A DNA stretch of 35,433 nt from Bacteroidaceae bacterium (GTDB lineage Bacteria; Bacteroidota; Bacteroidia; Bacteroidales; Bacteroidaceae), in contig JAFSRW010000055.1 of assembly GCA_017445925.1 (NCBI GenBank), positions 1 to 35,433 of the forward strand. Reading direction: 5' to 3'. Position numbers and translations under genes: made by a program. A model generated the notes under the pieces. The model had not been told where the DNA came from and ran no database searches. It saw nothing but the letters and a program-made list of their open reading frames with translations. Below, piece after piece: positions 1 to 6,737 of the stretch (positions are counted from its first letter, which is position 1; every line of letters starts with the position of its first letter).

Positions 1-4
1 AGAA

Positions 5-138
5 GCTGTGTCAGAATAAAGAGATTACGCGGAAAGATTTTGTCCGACACGTGCGGACTTTTTGTCCGTCCCGTACGGACTCGGCGTCCGTCCCTTACGG
101 ACTATATTTCCCAAGGTATATCTTTATTCTGACACAGC
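5..138. mobile_element. MITE-like element with 18-bp terminal inverted repeats
   Basis: Positions 5-22 (GCTGTGTCAGAATAAAGA) are repeated exactly as the reverse complement at 121-138. The element is about 134 bp and has no room for a transposase. Its interior carries three iterated palindromes (separate entry). This layout fits a non-autonomous miniature element; a decayed IS end is an alternative. No target duplication can be judged because the left flank is at the window edge. Confidence 0.6.
42..107. repeat. three 22-bp tandem units, each with a 17-bp near-palindrome
   Basis: Units start at 42, 64 and 86, exactly 22 bp apart. Each opens with a 17-bp near-palindrome of the form GTCCGnnnCnTnCGGAC, for example GTCCGTCCCGTACGGAC at 64-80. 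The units would form three successive hairpins in either strand. They fill the centre of the miniature element. Confidence 0.75.
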
Positions 139-418
139 CTCCATTTCTTCTTTCCTTATTCTTATTTCTGGGAGCAAAAATACAACAATTTCTTTGAAAT
201 CTCCATAAACAATCAACCTAGAAAATTCTATATTTAAGCTACTTCTTGCACAAAAACCTTATTGTCAACTTGCCCGTAGCAAACAGACCATCTAAAGGAA
301 CTAAACGGGTCGTCTAGAGGAAGCGGATTTCGGAGAGTTCGTTATTTGCTGCCTTCGGAGTATTTTTGTCCCAGCAACGGAGAAAATGTTACTCTCTCAC
401 GCAATATTTTCCATTTCA

Positions 419-502
419 AGGTTTGGGATGTAAGTTTCAAAGTTTGAAATATATATACCAAAGTTTGGAATGTACGTTTCAGACTTTGGAATGAAAAACG
501 TC
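419..502. repeat. four degenerate 21-bp tandem repeats
   Basis: Four consecutive 21-bp units start at 419, 440, 461 and 482. All contain a TTTG-GAAT-like core, for example AAGTTTGGAATGTACGTTTCA truncated to its first 20 bases at 461. The period is exact but the sequence drifts. No reading frame spans them. The function is unknown; they could be a protein-binding array or a decayed satellite. Confidence 0.6.
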
Positions 503-608
503 TCTAAAGGAAAAATCTTTTTTAACGTAGAAGGGGAAAAAAACCTTTAAGAAAATGATGATTTCCCCAATATGCACAAAGGAATTGGTGGATTATTTGG
601 GCAAACTT

Positions 609-622
609 GTCACAATTGTGAC
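609..622. promoter_or_regulatory. perfect 14-bp palindrome, possible operator
   Basis: GTCACAATTGTGAC is a perfect palindrome lying 177 bp upstream of the first gene. Its size and symmetry fit a dimeric regulator site. No regulator gene lies beside it, so the role is inferred only from symmetry. Confidence 0.35.
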
Positions 623-751
623 GATTAGACAGTCTGTTTTTGCACCCTTTTTCTATGATTTTTCAATAAAAATAGCTAATTTCGTGCCGAAAATTCAAAA
701 ATATAATGAACGATTTGCCATTTCATGTGTATGCAGTCAAAACAAAATCAA

Positions 752-791
752 GTTGACGAGTTAACAAGTTGACGAGTTGACAAGTTGGAAC
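752..791. repeat. octamer tandem repeat just upstream of the first gene
   Basis: Five consecutive 8-bp units (GTTGACGA, GTTAACAA, GTTGACGA, GTTGACAA, GTTGGAAC) end 7 bp before the start codon at 799. The units alternate between two variants. The tract sits where the ribosome-binding region would be, so a change in copy number would alter the leader. Confidence 0.75.
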
Positions 792-798
792 ACAAAAA

Positions 799-2193
799 AT
801 GAAAATGGGTATGAAAAGAACAGTTTTGACTATGCTGGCATTCTTCGTGATACTGATGGGAGCCAGCGCACAGGGAAAGACGAAAACCATTCACGTGTCG
901 GCTTCCGGCACAAAGAGTAATGGTAAGTTTAAACTTCAAGGGGCGGATCAAGATGTGCGTATGATGGACTCCGTGACGTTAGACAGCGTGTATAGGTATT
1001 GGGATAACTTCGTCACGGAACATCCAAAAGACGAGAAAGCTTGGCGAAAGCTTATTGATGTTGAACACGAGATGGTGGGGCAACGATTTTATTTTCTAGG
1101 AATAGAAAAGCAAGGTGGAGAACAGTTACGCAAGCAGTTGAACGTGGTGCCGCGTATGGCAAAGGCGATTCCCGGTACCTATACCTATTATTATAGTTAC
1201 GTTTATGAACAGCAAAGGGTCCCAAGTGCATATGTAGATTCTGCCGTTAGCGTACTTCCCAAAGACGTTCCTGCTGAAGATTACGACTTATGGGTGAACT
1301 ATCTATTCTTTCGAAAGGATTCTCTGTTGCTCAACAAAGTACTTACTCTATATTATGAAAGCGGACAATACCCGGCCTCTGCCCTGCAATATGACTACAA
1401 CGAACTGCAAGGCATGGAAAAGGGTGGTGTATATCTGAGCGAAACTAGAGACAATATCATTGGCAAACTTATTCTTCAACTTGTCTTAGGCGTGCATAAG
1501 GACAAGATTCTCTGTACCGTGGGCAATGTGAAAAAGATGTTCGAGAGCATTGGCATTCCTTGCAGCGACGAGATATTCAAATCCTTTAGCTCCCTGCGGC
1601 AAGATGAGAGGCAGACCGCTGTTTTGCGCTATACCTTCGAGCACAGCAAGCGCCCTATCTACCTATCTGCCTGCGCGAGATTTGTAAGCAAGATGCCCGA
1701 AGACCTTAAAGCCTGCCTCTTCAATGAAGGGCTGACTATGCACTATTCGGCTAAGCCTTATGACAACATGGCTGTCAAACGTCGCAATGTGGAGCAACGT
1801 TACCTGATGGATTACCTTGTCCTGCAGTTCCATCCCGAAGTGAAAAGCCATGTTACCGCAAAATCCGCTTCTTCATTAGCTTTCAATTATATGGTTCTGC
1901 TTTACGACCTGATGCCGTACTACAAGAAGCATAACGCTGAACAATTTGCGAGGCTTAACCGCATCTTCACAGGTATCATGAGCAAACTGGATGGGCACGG
2001 CTGGAGCCTCCCCAATAACGATAAGTACTACACCATCAATTATAGTAAAGATGGCGGTCCTCATTATGAGTTCAAGGAACAAATCAGTTACAAAAGAGAC
2101 CCGAATGATGATGAGGCGACTTATAAGCGGAAGCGCAATGAGTTCTTCAAAAAGAATACCCGAGTACTCATTAAAACGGAACCAATAGAATGA
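799..2193 (+). CDS. exported protein of unknown function upstream of ECF sigma factor
   Basis: The 464-aa product is not recognised. It begins with a clear signal peptide: a basic start, a hydrophobic stretch (residues 7-20) and an ASAQ cleavage region near residue 25. Translation could begin at Met1 or at Met5 (MKRTVL). The mature part is alpha-rich with repeated Tyr/Leu-rich segments, as in a TPR-like periplasmic protein. No catalytic motif is seen. Its stop overlaps the start of the sigma-factor gene (ATGA at 2190-2193), so the two are translationally coupled. Its position suggests an envelope component expressed with, or sensed by, the sigma system, which is inference. No lipobox cysteine is seen. 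Confidence 0.8.
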   Translation: MKMGMKRTVLTMLAFFVILMGASAQGKTKTIHVSASGTKSNGKFKLQGADQDVRMMDSVTLDSVYRYWDNFVTEHPKDEKAWRKLIDVEHEMVGQRFYFLGIEKQGGEQLRKQLNVVPRMAKAIPGTYTYYYSYVYEQQRVPSAYVDSAVSVLPKDVPAEDYDLWVNYLFFRKDSLLLNKVLTLYYESGQYPASALQYDYNELQGMEKGGVYLSETRDNIIGKLILQLVLGVHKDKILCTVGNVKKMFESIGIPCSDEIFKSFSSLRQDERQTAVLRYTFEHSKRPIYLSACARFVSKMPEDLKACLFNEGLTMHYSAKPYDNMAVKRRNVEQRYLMDYLVLQFHPEVKSHVTAKSASSLAFNYMVLLYDLMPYYKKHNAEQFARLNRIFTGIMSKLDGHGWSLPNNDKYYTINYSKDGGPHYEFKEQISYKRDPNDDEATYKRKRNEFFKKNTRVLIKTEPIE

Positions 2194-2765
2194 GTATCTT
2201 CCAACTGAAACCCCTGCGCCATCAGACTGACGAACAGGTGATGGCCCGTTCGGCGGCTGGCAGCGATACAGCTTTCGAGGAGCTGTATCGCCGCTATGCC
2301 CGTAGGCTGAAAGGCTTCTTCTTCATGCAGTTGGGTGGTGATGAGGAACTGGCAGCTGATGCTACGCACGATGTATTCCTTAGGGCTTACGAAGCACGCA
2401 GCCGTTATCAGGAAGGCAGCAACGTCAGCACTTGGATTTTTACCATTGCCTACAACATCTGCCGAAACCATTACAGGGACAATGCCTACGAAGCCCAACT
2501 GCTGGCCAATCTGGATGCCGAACCCATATCGGACCAGCAGATAGAAGTGGAAATGGATGCTGCTACGCTGGATAAAGCGCTGGAGCAAGTGCTCGCGGAA
2601 CTGCCTGCGTCGCTGCATCAAATCTTCTCGCTACATTATCAGGAGGAACTGACCATTCCGCAAGTAGCTGAAATTGTGGGCGTTCCTACGGGAACGGTTA
2701 AGTCCCGTCTGCATAAAACCATGAACATAATCCGTAAAAAACTTAAACAATATGCGAATAACTAA
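2190..2765 (+). CDS. ECF-type RNA polymerase sigma factor
   Basis: The 191-aa product has the two-domain layout of ECF sigma-70 factors. Region 2 spans roughly residues 27-95 (AFEELYRRYARRLKGFF, then ATHDVFLRAYEARSRY and STWIFTIAYNICRNHYR). Region 4 spans roughly 125-185 and includes the helix-turn-helix TIPQVAEIVGVPTGTVKSRL. The length is normal for the family. It overlaps the previous gene by 4 bp and the next by 14 bp, so three genes form one operon. The downstream single-span protein sits in the usual place of an anti-sigma factor but has no recognisable anti-sigma domain. Targets cannot be read from this window, though the secreted-protein genes that follow are candidates. Confidence 0.93.
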   Translation: MSIFQLKPLRHQTDEQVMARSAAGSDTAFEELYRRYARRLKGFFFMQLGGDEELAADATHDVFLRAYEARSRYQEGSNVSTWIFTIAYNICRNHYRDNAYEAQLLANLDAEPISDQQIEVEMDAATLDKALEQVLAELPASLHQIFSLHYQEELTIPQVAEIVGVPTGTVKSRLHKTMNIIRKKLKQYANN

Positions 2766-3210
2766 CGAAGATATTATCCAGTCTGCCAAGCGGCAAAGAC
2801 AATCGGTAGAGAGCAGGATGAAGACCCCATCTAACTTCTCGATGGGGAGAACTAAAAGCCTTCCATTATGGGGCGGGTTGCTGGGAGGCATCGCTGCCAG
2901 TCTGATAGGTTTCCTTGCAGGTTTCTCGCTGCATGCTAATATGGCAGCAGCTGATAGCCTAGAGGCAAGAGTCGAGAGTCAAGGGCCAATAGCCAACAGC
3001 CAACAGCCAACAGCCAACAACCTAGAGATACAGCATGACACCATTATGCAGGTACAGATTTTGCGTGATACCGTCTACCAGACGCGCATCGTTACCAAGT
3101 ACGAGGAGCCTATGCTGGCAGAAGCTGATGACGATACGCCAGCAGAGCAAAATGCCTGCTCGATGCTCTGCGACGAAATACCATACGAACTGTTGGCATC
3201 CGGTAGGTAA
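2752..3210 (+). CDS. small single-pass membrane protein downstream of ECF sigma factor
   Basis: This 152-aa protein has a charged N-terminal segment (residues 1-25), one transmembrane helix (about residues 42-64) and a polar C-terminal part. It overlaps the sigma gene by 14 bp, so it may act as a membrane anchor or anti-sigma partner; no known anti-sigma domain is visible. Two repeat insertions make up part of the protein. Residues about 24-42 are encoded by a CCCC/GGGG hairpin element (2821-2877), and residues about 72-90 by eight 7-bp tandem units (2965-3020). Both keep the frame open. Without them the protein would be about 115 residues. Confidence 0.75.
   Translation: MRITNEDIIQSAKRQRQSVESRMKTPSNFSMGRTKSLPLWGGLLGGIAASLIGFLAGFSLHANMAAADSLEARVESQGPIANSQQPTANNLEIQHDTIMQVQILRDTVYQTRIVTKYEEPMLAEADDDTPAEQNACSMLCDEIPYELLASGR
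2821..2877. repeat. family 1 CCCC/GGGG hairpin element, in frame within CDS
   Basis: The sequence starts AAGACCCC and continues with paired CCAT/ATGGGG hairpin segments around GGAGAACTAAAAG. It resembles the two-armed copy at 15051-15129, and the encoded peptides correspond (SMGRTKSLPLWGG here, [14 protein letters not shown] there). It is therefore a diverged, coding copy of that element. Confidence 0.6.
2965..3020. repeat. heptanucleotide tandem repeat, eight units, in frame
   Basis: Eight 7-bp units run without interruption. The last five are CCAATAG, CCAACAG x3 and CCAACAA; the first three (GCAAGAG, TCGAGAG, TCAAGGG) are degenerate. The tract encodes a Gln/Asn/Ser-rich stretch after the membrane helix. 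Gain or loss of one unit would shift the frame. Confidence 0.85.
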
Positions 3211-3227
3211 GAATTTGGCTTCATTTT

Positions 3228-3260
3228 CTTGTCTGTATCATCAAAAAACTGTAATTTTGC
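3228..3260 (+). promoter_or_regulatory. Bacteroidetes-type promoter for the CotH gene cluster
   Basis: The -7 box TAATTTTGC (3252-3260) matches TAnnTTTGC. It lies exactly 20 bp after CTTG (3228-3231), close to the -33 consensus TTTG. The leader from about 3265 would contain a family 1 hairpin and two overlapping mini-ORFs before the CotH start at 3327. Confidence 0.6.
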
Positions 3261-3278
3261 AGCTGATATTGATGAAAA

Positions 3279-3303
3279 AGACCCCCTAACCCCCTTTAGG
3301 GGG
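3279..3303. repeat. family 1 hairpin in the 5' leader of the CotH gene
   Basis: AGACCCCCTAACCCCCTTTAGGGGG contains the CCCCCTTTAGGGGG stem-loop. It lies between the predicted promoter and the CotH start, so it would form a hairpin in the mRNA leader. Confidence 0.7.
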
Positions 3304-3304
3304 A

Positions 3305-3330
3305 ATGAAAAAATGAAGGAAAGACAATGA
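3305..3330 (+). other. two overlapping mini-ORFs leading into the CotH start
   Basis: The ATG at 3305 reads three codons and then TGA. That TGA overlaps the ATG at 3313 (ATGA). The second mini-ORF reads five codons and ends in a TGA that overlaps the CotH ATG at 3327 (again ATGA). Each stop is therefore fused to the next start, a layout suited to translational re-initiation. Confidence 0.6.
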
Positions 3331-5987
3331 AGCAAATTATCATAACTGTTATATGCCTGGTATGCTCTGTGCTATGCTTGCAAGCAGAGCGACCGGACTA
3401 TTCGTTGGGGCAACTTACGGGTACCGTTATCGGGAACGACAGATGGACGGGACTGGACTTAGGTACGCCCCACGTTATCACTCGTGTGGGATGGAATCTG
3501 CGCAATGCCAATGACGACCCCGATTACGTAATCTTGGGACTCTTTGAGGGCTCCAACCGCCCTGATTTCGTGGATGCCATTCCGCTGTATATGATTACGG
3601 AGTGCGGGACAACAGGCGAGATGAGTTATGCCGATGTGGGCGTGACTCGCGGTTTCCGTTATGTCCGTTGGTGTGCTCCTTCCGGCAGCAGTAGCAATAA
3701 GGCTGATATAGCATTCATCGGTCAGGAGGGCGAGGGCAACGATACACACTTCTATCAGATAAGCAATCTGCCTACACTCTCGTATCACACCTATTCCGGA
3801 ATAGAGCCTTACGATAAGGTGCACGAACTGGAATCCGAGATGTGCCTGATTTACGACGAGGGGAACCGCATTCAGGAATACCCCGTTCTGGCTCGCGAGC
3901 GCGGCAACGGCTCCAGATACGAACTCTTCAAGAAACGTCCTTACCGTATCAAGTTCAACGACGGCAAGAGCCATCACATGCTTAAGGGTTCGCCTCTGGA
4001 AAGTCCAGCCAAGAGCAAGAAGTGGGTGCTGATGCCCAACTGGCGCGAGAAGACGATGATACGTAACAACATCGCCTTCGAGATGAGCCGCAGGCTGGGT
4101 CTTAGGTATACGCCTTGGATTCAGAATGTGGACGTGATAGTGAACGGAGAATACAAGGGAAACTATCAGCTTGCCGACCAGGTAACGGTGGACCCCAACC
4201 GTGTGGACATTGCCGAGATGCTCCCCGAGGACAACGAGGAATACAGCATTACTGGCGGCTACCTGCTGGAGATTACCGGTCCGGGCGGTGAGCAGTATCA
4301 CTTCAGCTCCAACATAGGAGGGATTCCCGTGGATGTGAAATATCCCGATGATAAGGACATCACCTCGGAACAGTTCTCGTACATCCGTGATGCCTTCAAC
4401 GAGATGGAGGCCCTTCTGTGGTCACCCAACTTCATGAATCCTGATAAAGATTACAACAGCAAGCTGGACTTGGAAAGCTTCCTGCGCTTCTTCCTGGTGG
4501 AAGAATTTGCCGGCAACCATGATGCCCTGTGGAGCGTTTATGTATATAAGGACCGTGATGATGAATTGTTCCACTTCGGCCCTGTATGGGACTTCGACCT
4601 CAGCATGGACAACGACTCGCGTTCCTATCCGGTCAATGGAAAACCCTACTGGCTTTACAACTACGGATCTCACGTTACGGGTATACGCGATTTTGTGAGC
4701 CGCATCCTTTCAGCCCCATACGCCAACGAGATGCTCTGCAACATCTGGGCTGAGATGCGCGAGAGCGGAGCCTTCACGCCCGAAAGCCTCTGCGCCTTTG
4801 TGGACAGTCTGGGCCAAGTGATGGACCAATCGCAGGAGTTGAACTTCACCCGCTGGGATAATCTGGGCGAAGTGCTTACCCTTCAGCAGGCTGCCCCCGG
4901 CACCTATCAGGGCGAATTGGATATTGTTAAGAACTATCTGAAAGGACGCATCCGCTGGATAGACAACAAACTGGGATATGGTCAGGAACCACAAAAGACG
5001 GACTACGAAATCTCTACACCAGAGGAATGGCTGGACTTTGCTGAAAGGGTGAATGCCGGTCAGAATAATATCAATGGCTTCGTTACTGCCGACTTGGACT
5101 TCGCAGGCTATGATATTACGCCTATCGGCAGTTCGGCATATCCGTATTTCGGTAGCTTCGACGGAGGCGGACACACCTTTAGTAACGTAAATATAACATC
5201 CACCCACAGTTATACAGGTCTCTTCGGTATCGTAACCGGAGGTGTCACCATAAAGAACTTTGTGCTGGACGAATCTTGTTCTATTAGCGGCAAAGCCTTC
5301 GTAGGCATTATCGGCGGCTCCAACGGTTCTGGTACGGTTACTATGGAGTGTCTGGGCAACGAGGGCACCGTAACAGCCGCCAACCAGAATGCAGGCGGTA
5401 TCTTTGGCTGTAACATGAGCGGAGCAGCTTCGCCCATCTTCATTAACTGTTACGTTACAGGACCCGTGAAGGGCGGCAAGGAGAGCGGTCAGCTAACCGG
5501 CTACGCAGGCAATGGTCAGGCCTTCAACTGCTACTGCAGCGGAAGCATAGTGGGCTATTATTATCAGGATATGAGCGATGCCATGTTGCGTGGCAGACCT
5601 AAATCCACCAGTTGTTACTCCACCACACCCGACAAGAATGCCGAGCAGATTAAGGCAGACCAAGTGTCCAGTGGCGAACTGTGCTACCTGCTGAACGAGT
5701 TCAGTGGTCAGGACAAGCCCGTCTGGTTCCAGACCATAGGAAAGGACGACCATCCCGTGCTGGATCCTACTCACGACATCGTTCTGCTGGCTGACGACGG
5801 AACATTCTATAATGAAGACACGGATGGCATTGTCTCAATTGATAATGGACAATTAATAATGAACAATGGTTCCGCTGTGTATGATATATCCGGAAGAAAA
5901 ATTAATTTTCAATTTTCAACTTTCAATTCTCAATTTAGAAAGAAGGGAATATATATTGTAAACGGAAAGAAAGTATTGGTTAAGTAA
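3327..5987 (+). CDS. secreted CotH-family protein with GLUG repeats and C-terminal sorting tail
   Basis: This 886-aa protein has a signal peptide (residues 1-20) and an N-terminal beta-rich module (about 25-140). A CotH-family atypical kinase-like domain follows (about 160-540), with the family landmarks KKWVLMPNWREKTMIRNN, NGEYKGNYQLADQV and the acidic motif GPVWDFDLSMDND. GLUG-type repeats (FGSFDGGGHTFSNVNI, TGLFGIVTGGVTIKNFVL) occupy about 580-720. The C-terminus has VYDISGRK and KKGIYIVNGKKVLVK, the pattern of type A sorting tails in Bacteroidetes (type IX secretion). Heptanucleotide tracts encode both linkers around that tail (5835-5869 and 5909-5936). It is likely a surface or secreted glycan-associated protein; the kinase activity is family knowledge, not shown here. 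Confidence 0.9.
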   Translation: MKQIIITVICLVCSVLCLQAERPDYSLGQLTGTVIGNDRWTGLDLGTPHVITRVGWNLRNANDDPDYVILGLFEGSNRPDFVDAIPLYMITECGTTGEMSYADVGVTRGFRYVRWCAPSGSSSNKADIAFIGQEGEGNDTHFYQISNLPTLSYHTYSGIEPYDKVHELESEMCLIYDEGNRIQEYPVLARERGNGSRYELFKKRPYRIKFNDGKSHHMLKGSPLESPAKSKKWVLMPNWREKTMIRNNIAFEMSRRLGLRYTPWIQNVDVIVNGEYKGNYQLADQVTVDPNRVDIAEMLPEDNEEYSITGGYLLEITGPGGEQYHFSSNIGGIPVDVKYPDDKDITSEQFSYIRDAFNEMEALLWSPNFMNPDKDYNSKLDLESFLRFFLVEEFAGNHDALWSVYVYKDRDDELFHFGPVWDFDLSMDNDSRSYPVNGKPYWLYNYGSHVTGIRDFVSRILSAPYANEMLCNIWAEMRESGAFTPESLCAFVDSLGQVMDQSQELNFTRWDNLGEVLTLQQAAPGTYQGELDIVKNYLKGRIRWIDNKLGYGQEPQKTDYEISTPEEWLDFAERVNAGQNNINGFVTADLDFAGYDITPIGSSAYPYFGSFDGGGHTFSNVNITSTHSYTGLFGIVTGGVTIKNFVLDESCSISGKAFVGIIGGSNGSGTVTMECLGNEGTVTAANQNAGGIFGCNMSGAASPIFINCYVTGPVKGGKESGQLTGYAGNGQAFNCYCSGSIVGYYYQDMSDAMLRGRPKSTSCYSTTPDKNAEQIKADQVSSGELCYLLNEFSGQDKPVWFQTIGKDDHPVLDPTHDIVLLADDGTFYNEDTDGIVSIDNGQLIMNNGSAVYDISGRKINFQFSTFNSQFRKKGIYIVNGKKVLVK
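5835..5869. repeat. heptanucleotide repeat in CotH C-terminal linker
   Basis: Five 7-bp units (TCAATTG, ATAATGG, ACAATTA, ATAATGA, ACAATGG) encode the linker just before the VYDISGRK sorting motif. The period is exact and the sequence degenerate. Confidence 0.6.
5909..5936. repeat. heptanucleotide repeat inside CotH sorting tail
   Basis: Four 7-bp units (TCAATTT, TCAACTT, TCAATTC, TCAATTT) lie between the VYDISGRK and KKGIYIV motifs. They encode FQFSTFNSQF. The insertion keeps the tail in frame. Confidence 0.8.
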
Positions 5988-6019
5988 ATATAATAGGGTA
6001 TAAAGTTTAGGTATTGACT

Positions 6020-6499
6020 ATGAAGAAGAAGGTATTATCAGCCCTGATAATGGCAATGCTGGCAGTTTTGCCAAGCTTTGCCCGTTCATTAGTGATTAAT
6101 CTGACAGACGGCACAGAAATAGTTTGCAGCCTTGCCAAGGAGCCGCAGATGCTGTTTGGCGAGAAGACCGTCACGCTGACTTCCCTTGCAGGCGAAGTAG
6201 GGCAGTGGAGCTTTTCCGATGTGGAAGCGTGGAAATTCTCAGACCAGCCGGACCAAGACGAAATAGATGCTATTGACAAGGTAAAGTCGGACAAACCTCA
6301 GATTAAGATTGAGGAAGGAAGAGTAATCATTCAAAATTCAAAATTAAAAGAGCAAAACACGCAAGCTGCTGTTTATGATACAAGTGGACGTCTAATGTTT
6401 CAGGTTTCAAGTTCCAAGTTCAATGTAAACAGGCTAACAAAGGGAACTTATCTGCTAAAGGTAGGCGGAAGTTGTGTTAAGTTTAGTGTCAGACGATAG
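6020..6499 (+). CDS. short secreted protein with C-terminal sorting-type tail
   Basis: Translation most likely starts at the ATG at 6020; the frame also offers a TTG at 6014. The product is about 159 aa. It has a signal peptide (residues 1-22, ending SFARS), a small beta-rich domain (about 23-90, INLTDGTEIV...LFGEKTVTL) and a C-terminal AVYDTSGRL...TKGTYLLKVG tail like that of the upstream CotH protein. Two heptanucleotide tracts (6330-6357 and 6399-6426) encode the linkers on each side of the YDTSGR motif. It lies 32 bp after the CotH gene and is probably in the same operon. No enzyme motif is seen and the function is unknown. Confidence 0.78.
   Translation: MKKKVLSALIMAMLAVLPSFARSLVINLTDGTEIVCSLAKEPQMLFGEKTVTLTSLAGEVGQWSFSDVEAWKFSDQPDQDEIDAIDKVKSDKPQIKIEEGRVIIQNSKLKEQNTQAAVYDTSGRLMFQVSSSKFNVNRLTKGTYLLKVGGSCVKFSVRR
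6330..6357. repeat. heptanucleotide repeat in secreted protein linker
   Basis: Four 7-bp units (TTCAAAA, TTCAAAA, TTAAAAG, AGCAAAA) encode QNSKLKEQN, just before the AVYDTSGR motif. Confidence 0.65.
6399..6426. repeat. heptanucleotide repeat inside sorting tail
   Basis: Four 7-bp units (TTCAGGT, TTCAAGT, TCCAAGT, TCAATGT) encode FQVSSSKFNV between the YDTSGR and TKGTYLL motifs. The position matches 5909-5936 in the CotH gene. Confidence 0.7.
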
Positions 6500-6514
6500 C
6501 CTTTGGCGATAGAA

Positions 6515-6718
6515 ATGAAAAGATTTTCAAAATTCTTCATCGCTCTGATATTGTTCAATGTTCAATGTTCAATGTTCAATGTCCTCAGAGCACAGCCGAA
6601 CGTATATATCAACGAGGCGGGCAGGACACGCATTATCAATAACGTTGACAAGATAGAATACGGAACGGACTCCATGATGGTCTGGAGCGGTTCAAATCTC
6701 TCAACTCTCAACTTTTAA
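6515..6718 (+). CDS. N-terminal fragment of frame-split carbohydrate-binding protein
   Basis: From the ATG at 6515 this encodes 67 aa: a signal peptide containing the heptamer-encoded segment FNVQCSMFNV, then a short module (NVYINEAGRTRIINNVDKI) typical of the mature N-terminus of secreted Bacteroidales proteins. It ends at a TAA at 6716-6718, directly after a TCAACTC/TCAACTT heptamer pair. The frame of the next ORF continues the protein sense (KVDAVNLMGLKEKD). The two frames differ so that loss of 7 bp would join them. It is therefore best read as the 5' part of the 6738-8459 gene, currently out of frame. Confidence 0.65.
   Translation: MKRFSKFFIALILFNVQCSMFNVLRAQPNVYINEAGRTRIINNVDKIEYGTDSMMVWSGSNLSTLNF
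6554..6581. repeat. perfect heptanucleotide repeat (TTCAATG)x4 in signal peptide
   Basis: Four identical TTCAATG units sit in the signal-peptide coding region of the split gene. They encode FNVQCSMFNV within the hydrophobic core. Perfect identity makes slippage plausible, and a one-unit change would shift the frame. Confidence 0.9.
6701..6714. repeat. heptanucleotide repeat at the frame break
   Basis: TCAACTC and TCAACTT are two adjacent 7-bp units, preceded by related TCAAATC at 6692-6698. The reading frame breaks here: the upstream frame stops at 6716-6718 and the downstream frame is open through this point. Removal of one 7-bp unit would fuse the frames. Confidence 0.7.
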
Positions 6719-6737
6719 AGTTGACGCCGTCAACCTG

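Larger units (their letters stand above)
142..798. other. non-coding region upstream of the first gene
   Basis: No convincing gene is present in these 657 bp. The short frame at 555-764 has no homology-like features. The stretch is AT-rich and holds a 21-bp tandem repeat (419-502), a perfect 14-bp palindrome (609-622), an octamer repeat abutting the first gene (752-791), and three loose copies of a (C/G)(A/T)CTAAAGGAA-like word near 291, 314 and 503. Confidence 0.6.

Noticed and set aside
42-107. Three regularly spaced 22-bp repeats as a possible CRISPR array
   Set aside because: The palindromic part is 17 bp with only 5-bp spacers, there are just three units, and no cas gene is present.
555-764. 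69-aa frame upstream of the first gene
   Set aside because: It has no signal peptide, domain or ribosome-binding context, overlaps the octamer tract, and has composition like the surrounding AT-rich DNA.
3459-4301. Long minus-strand open frame (280 aa) opposite the CotH gene
   Set aside because: It is a shadow of a well-supported CotH coding region and shows no coherent domain.
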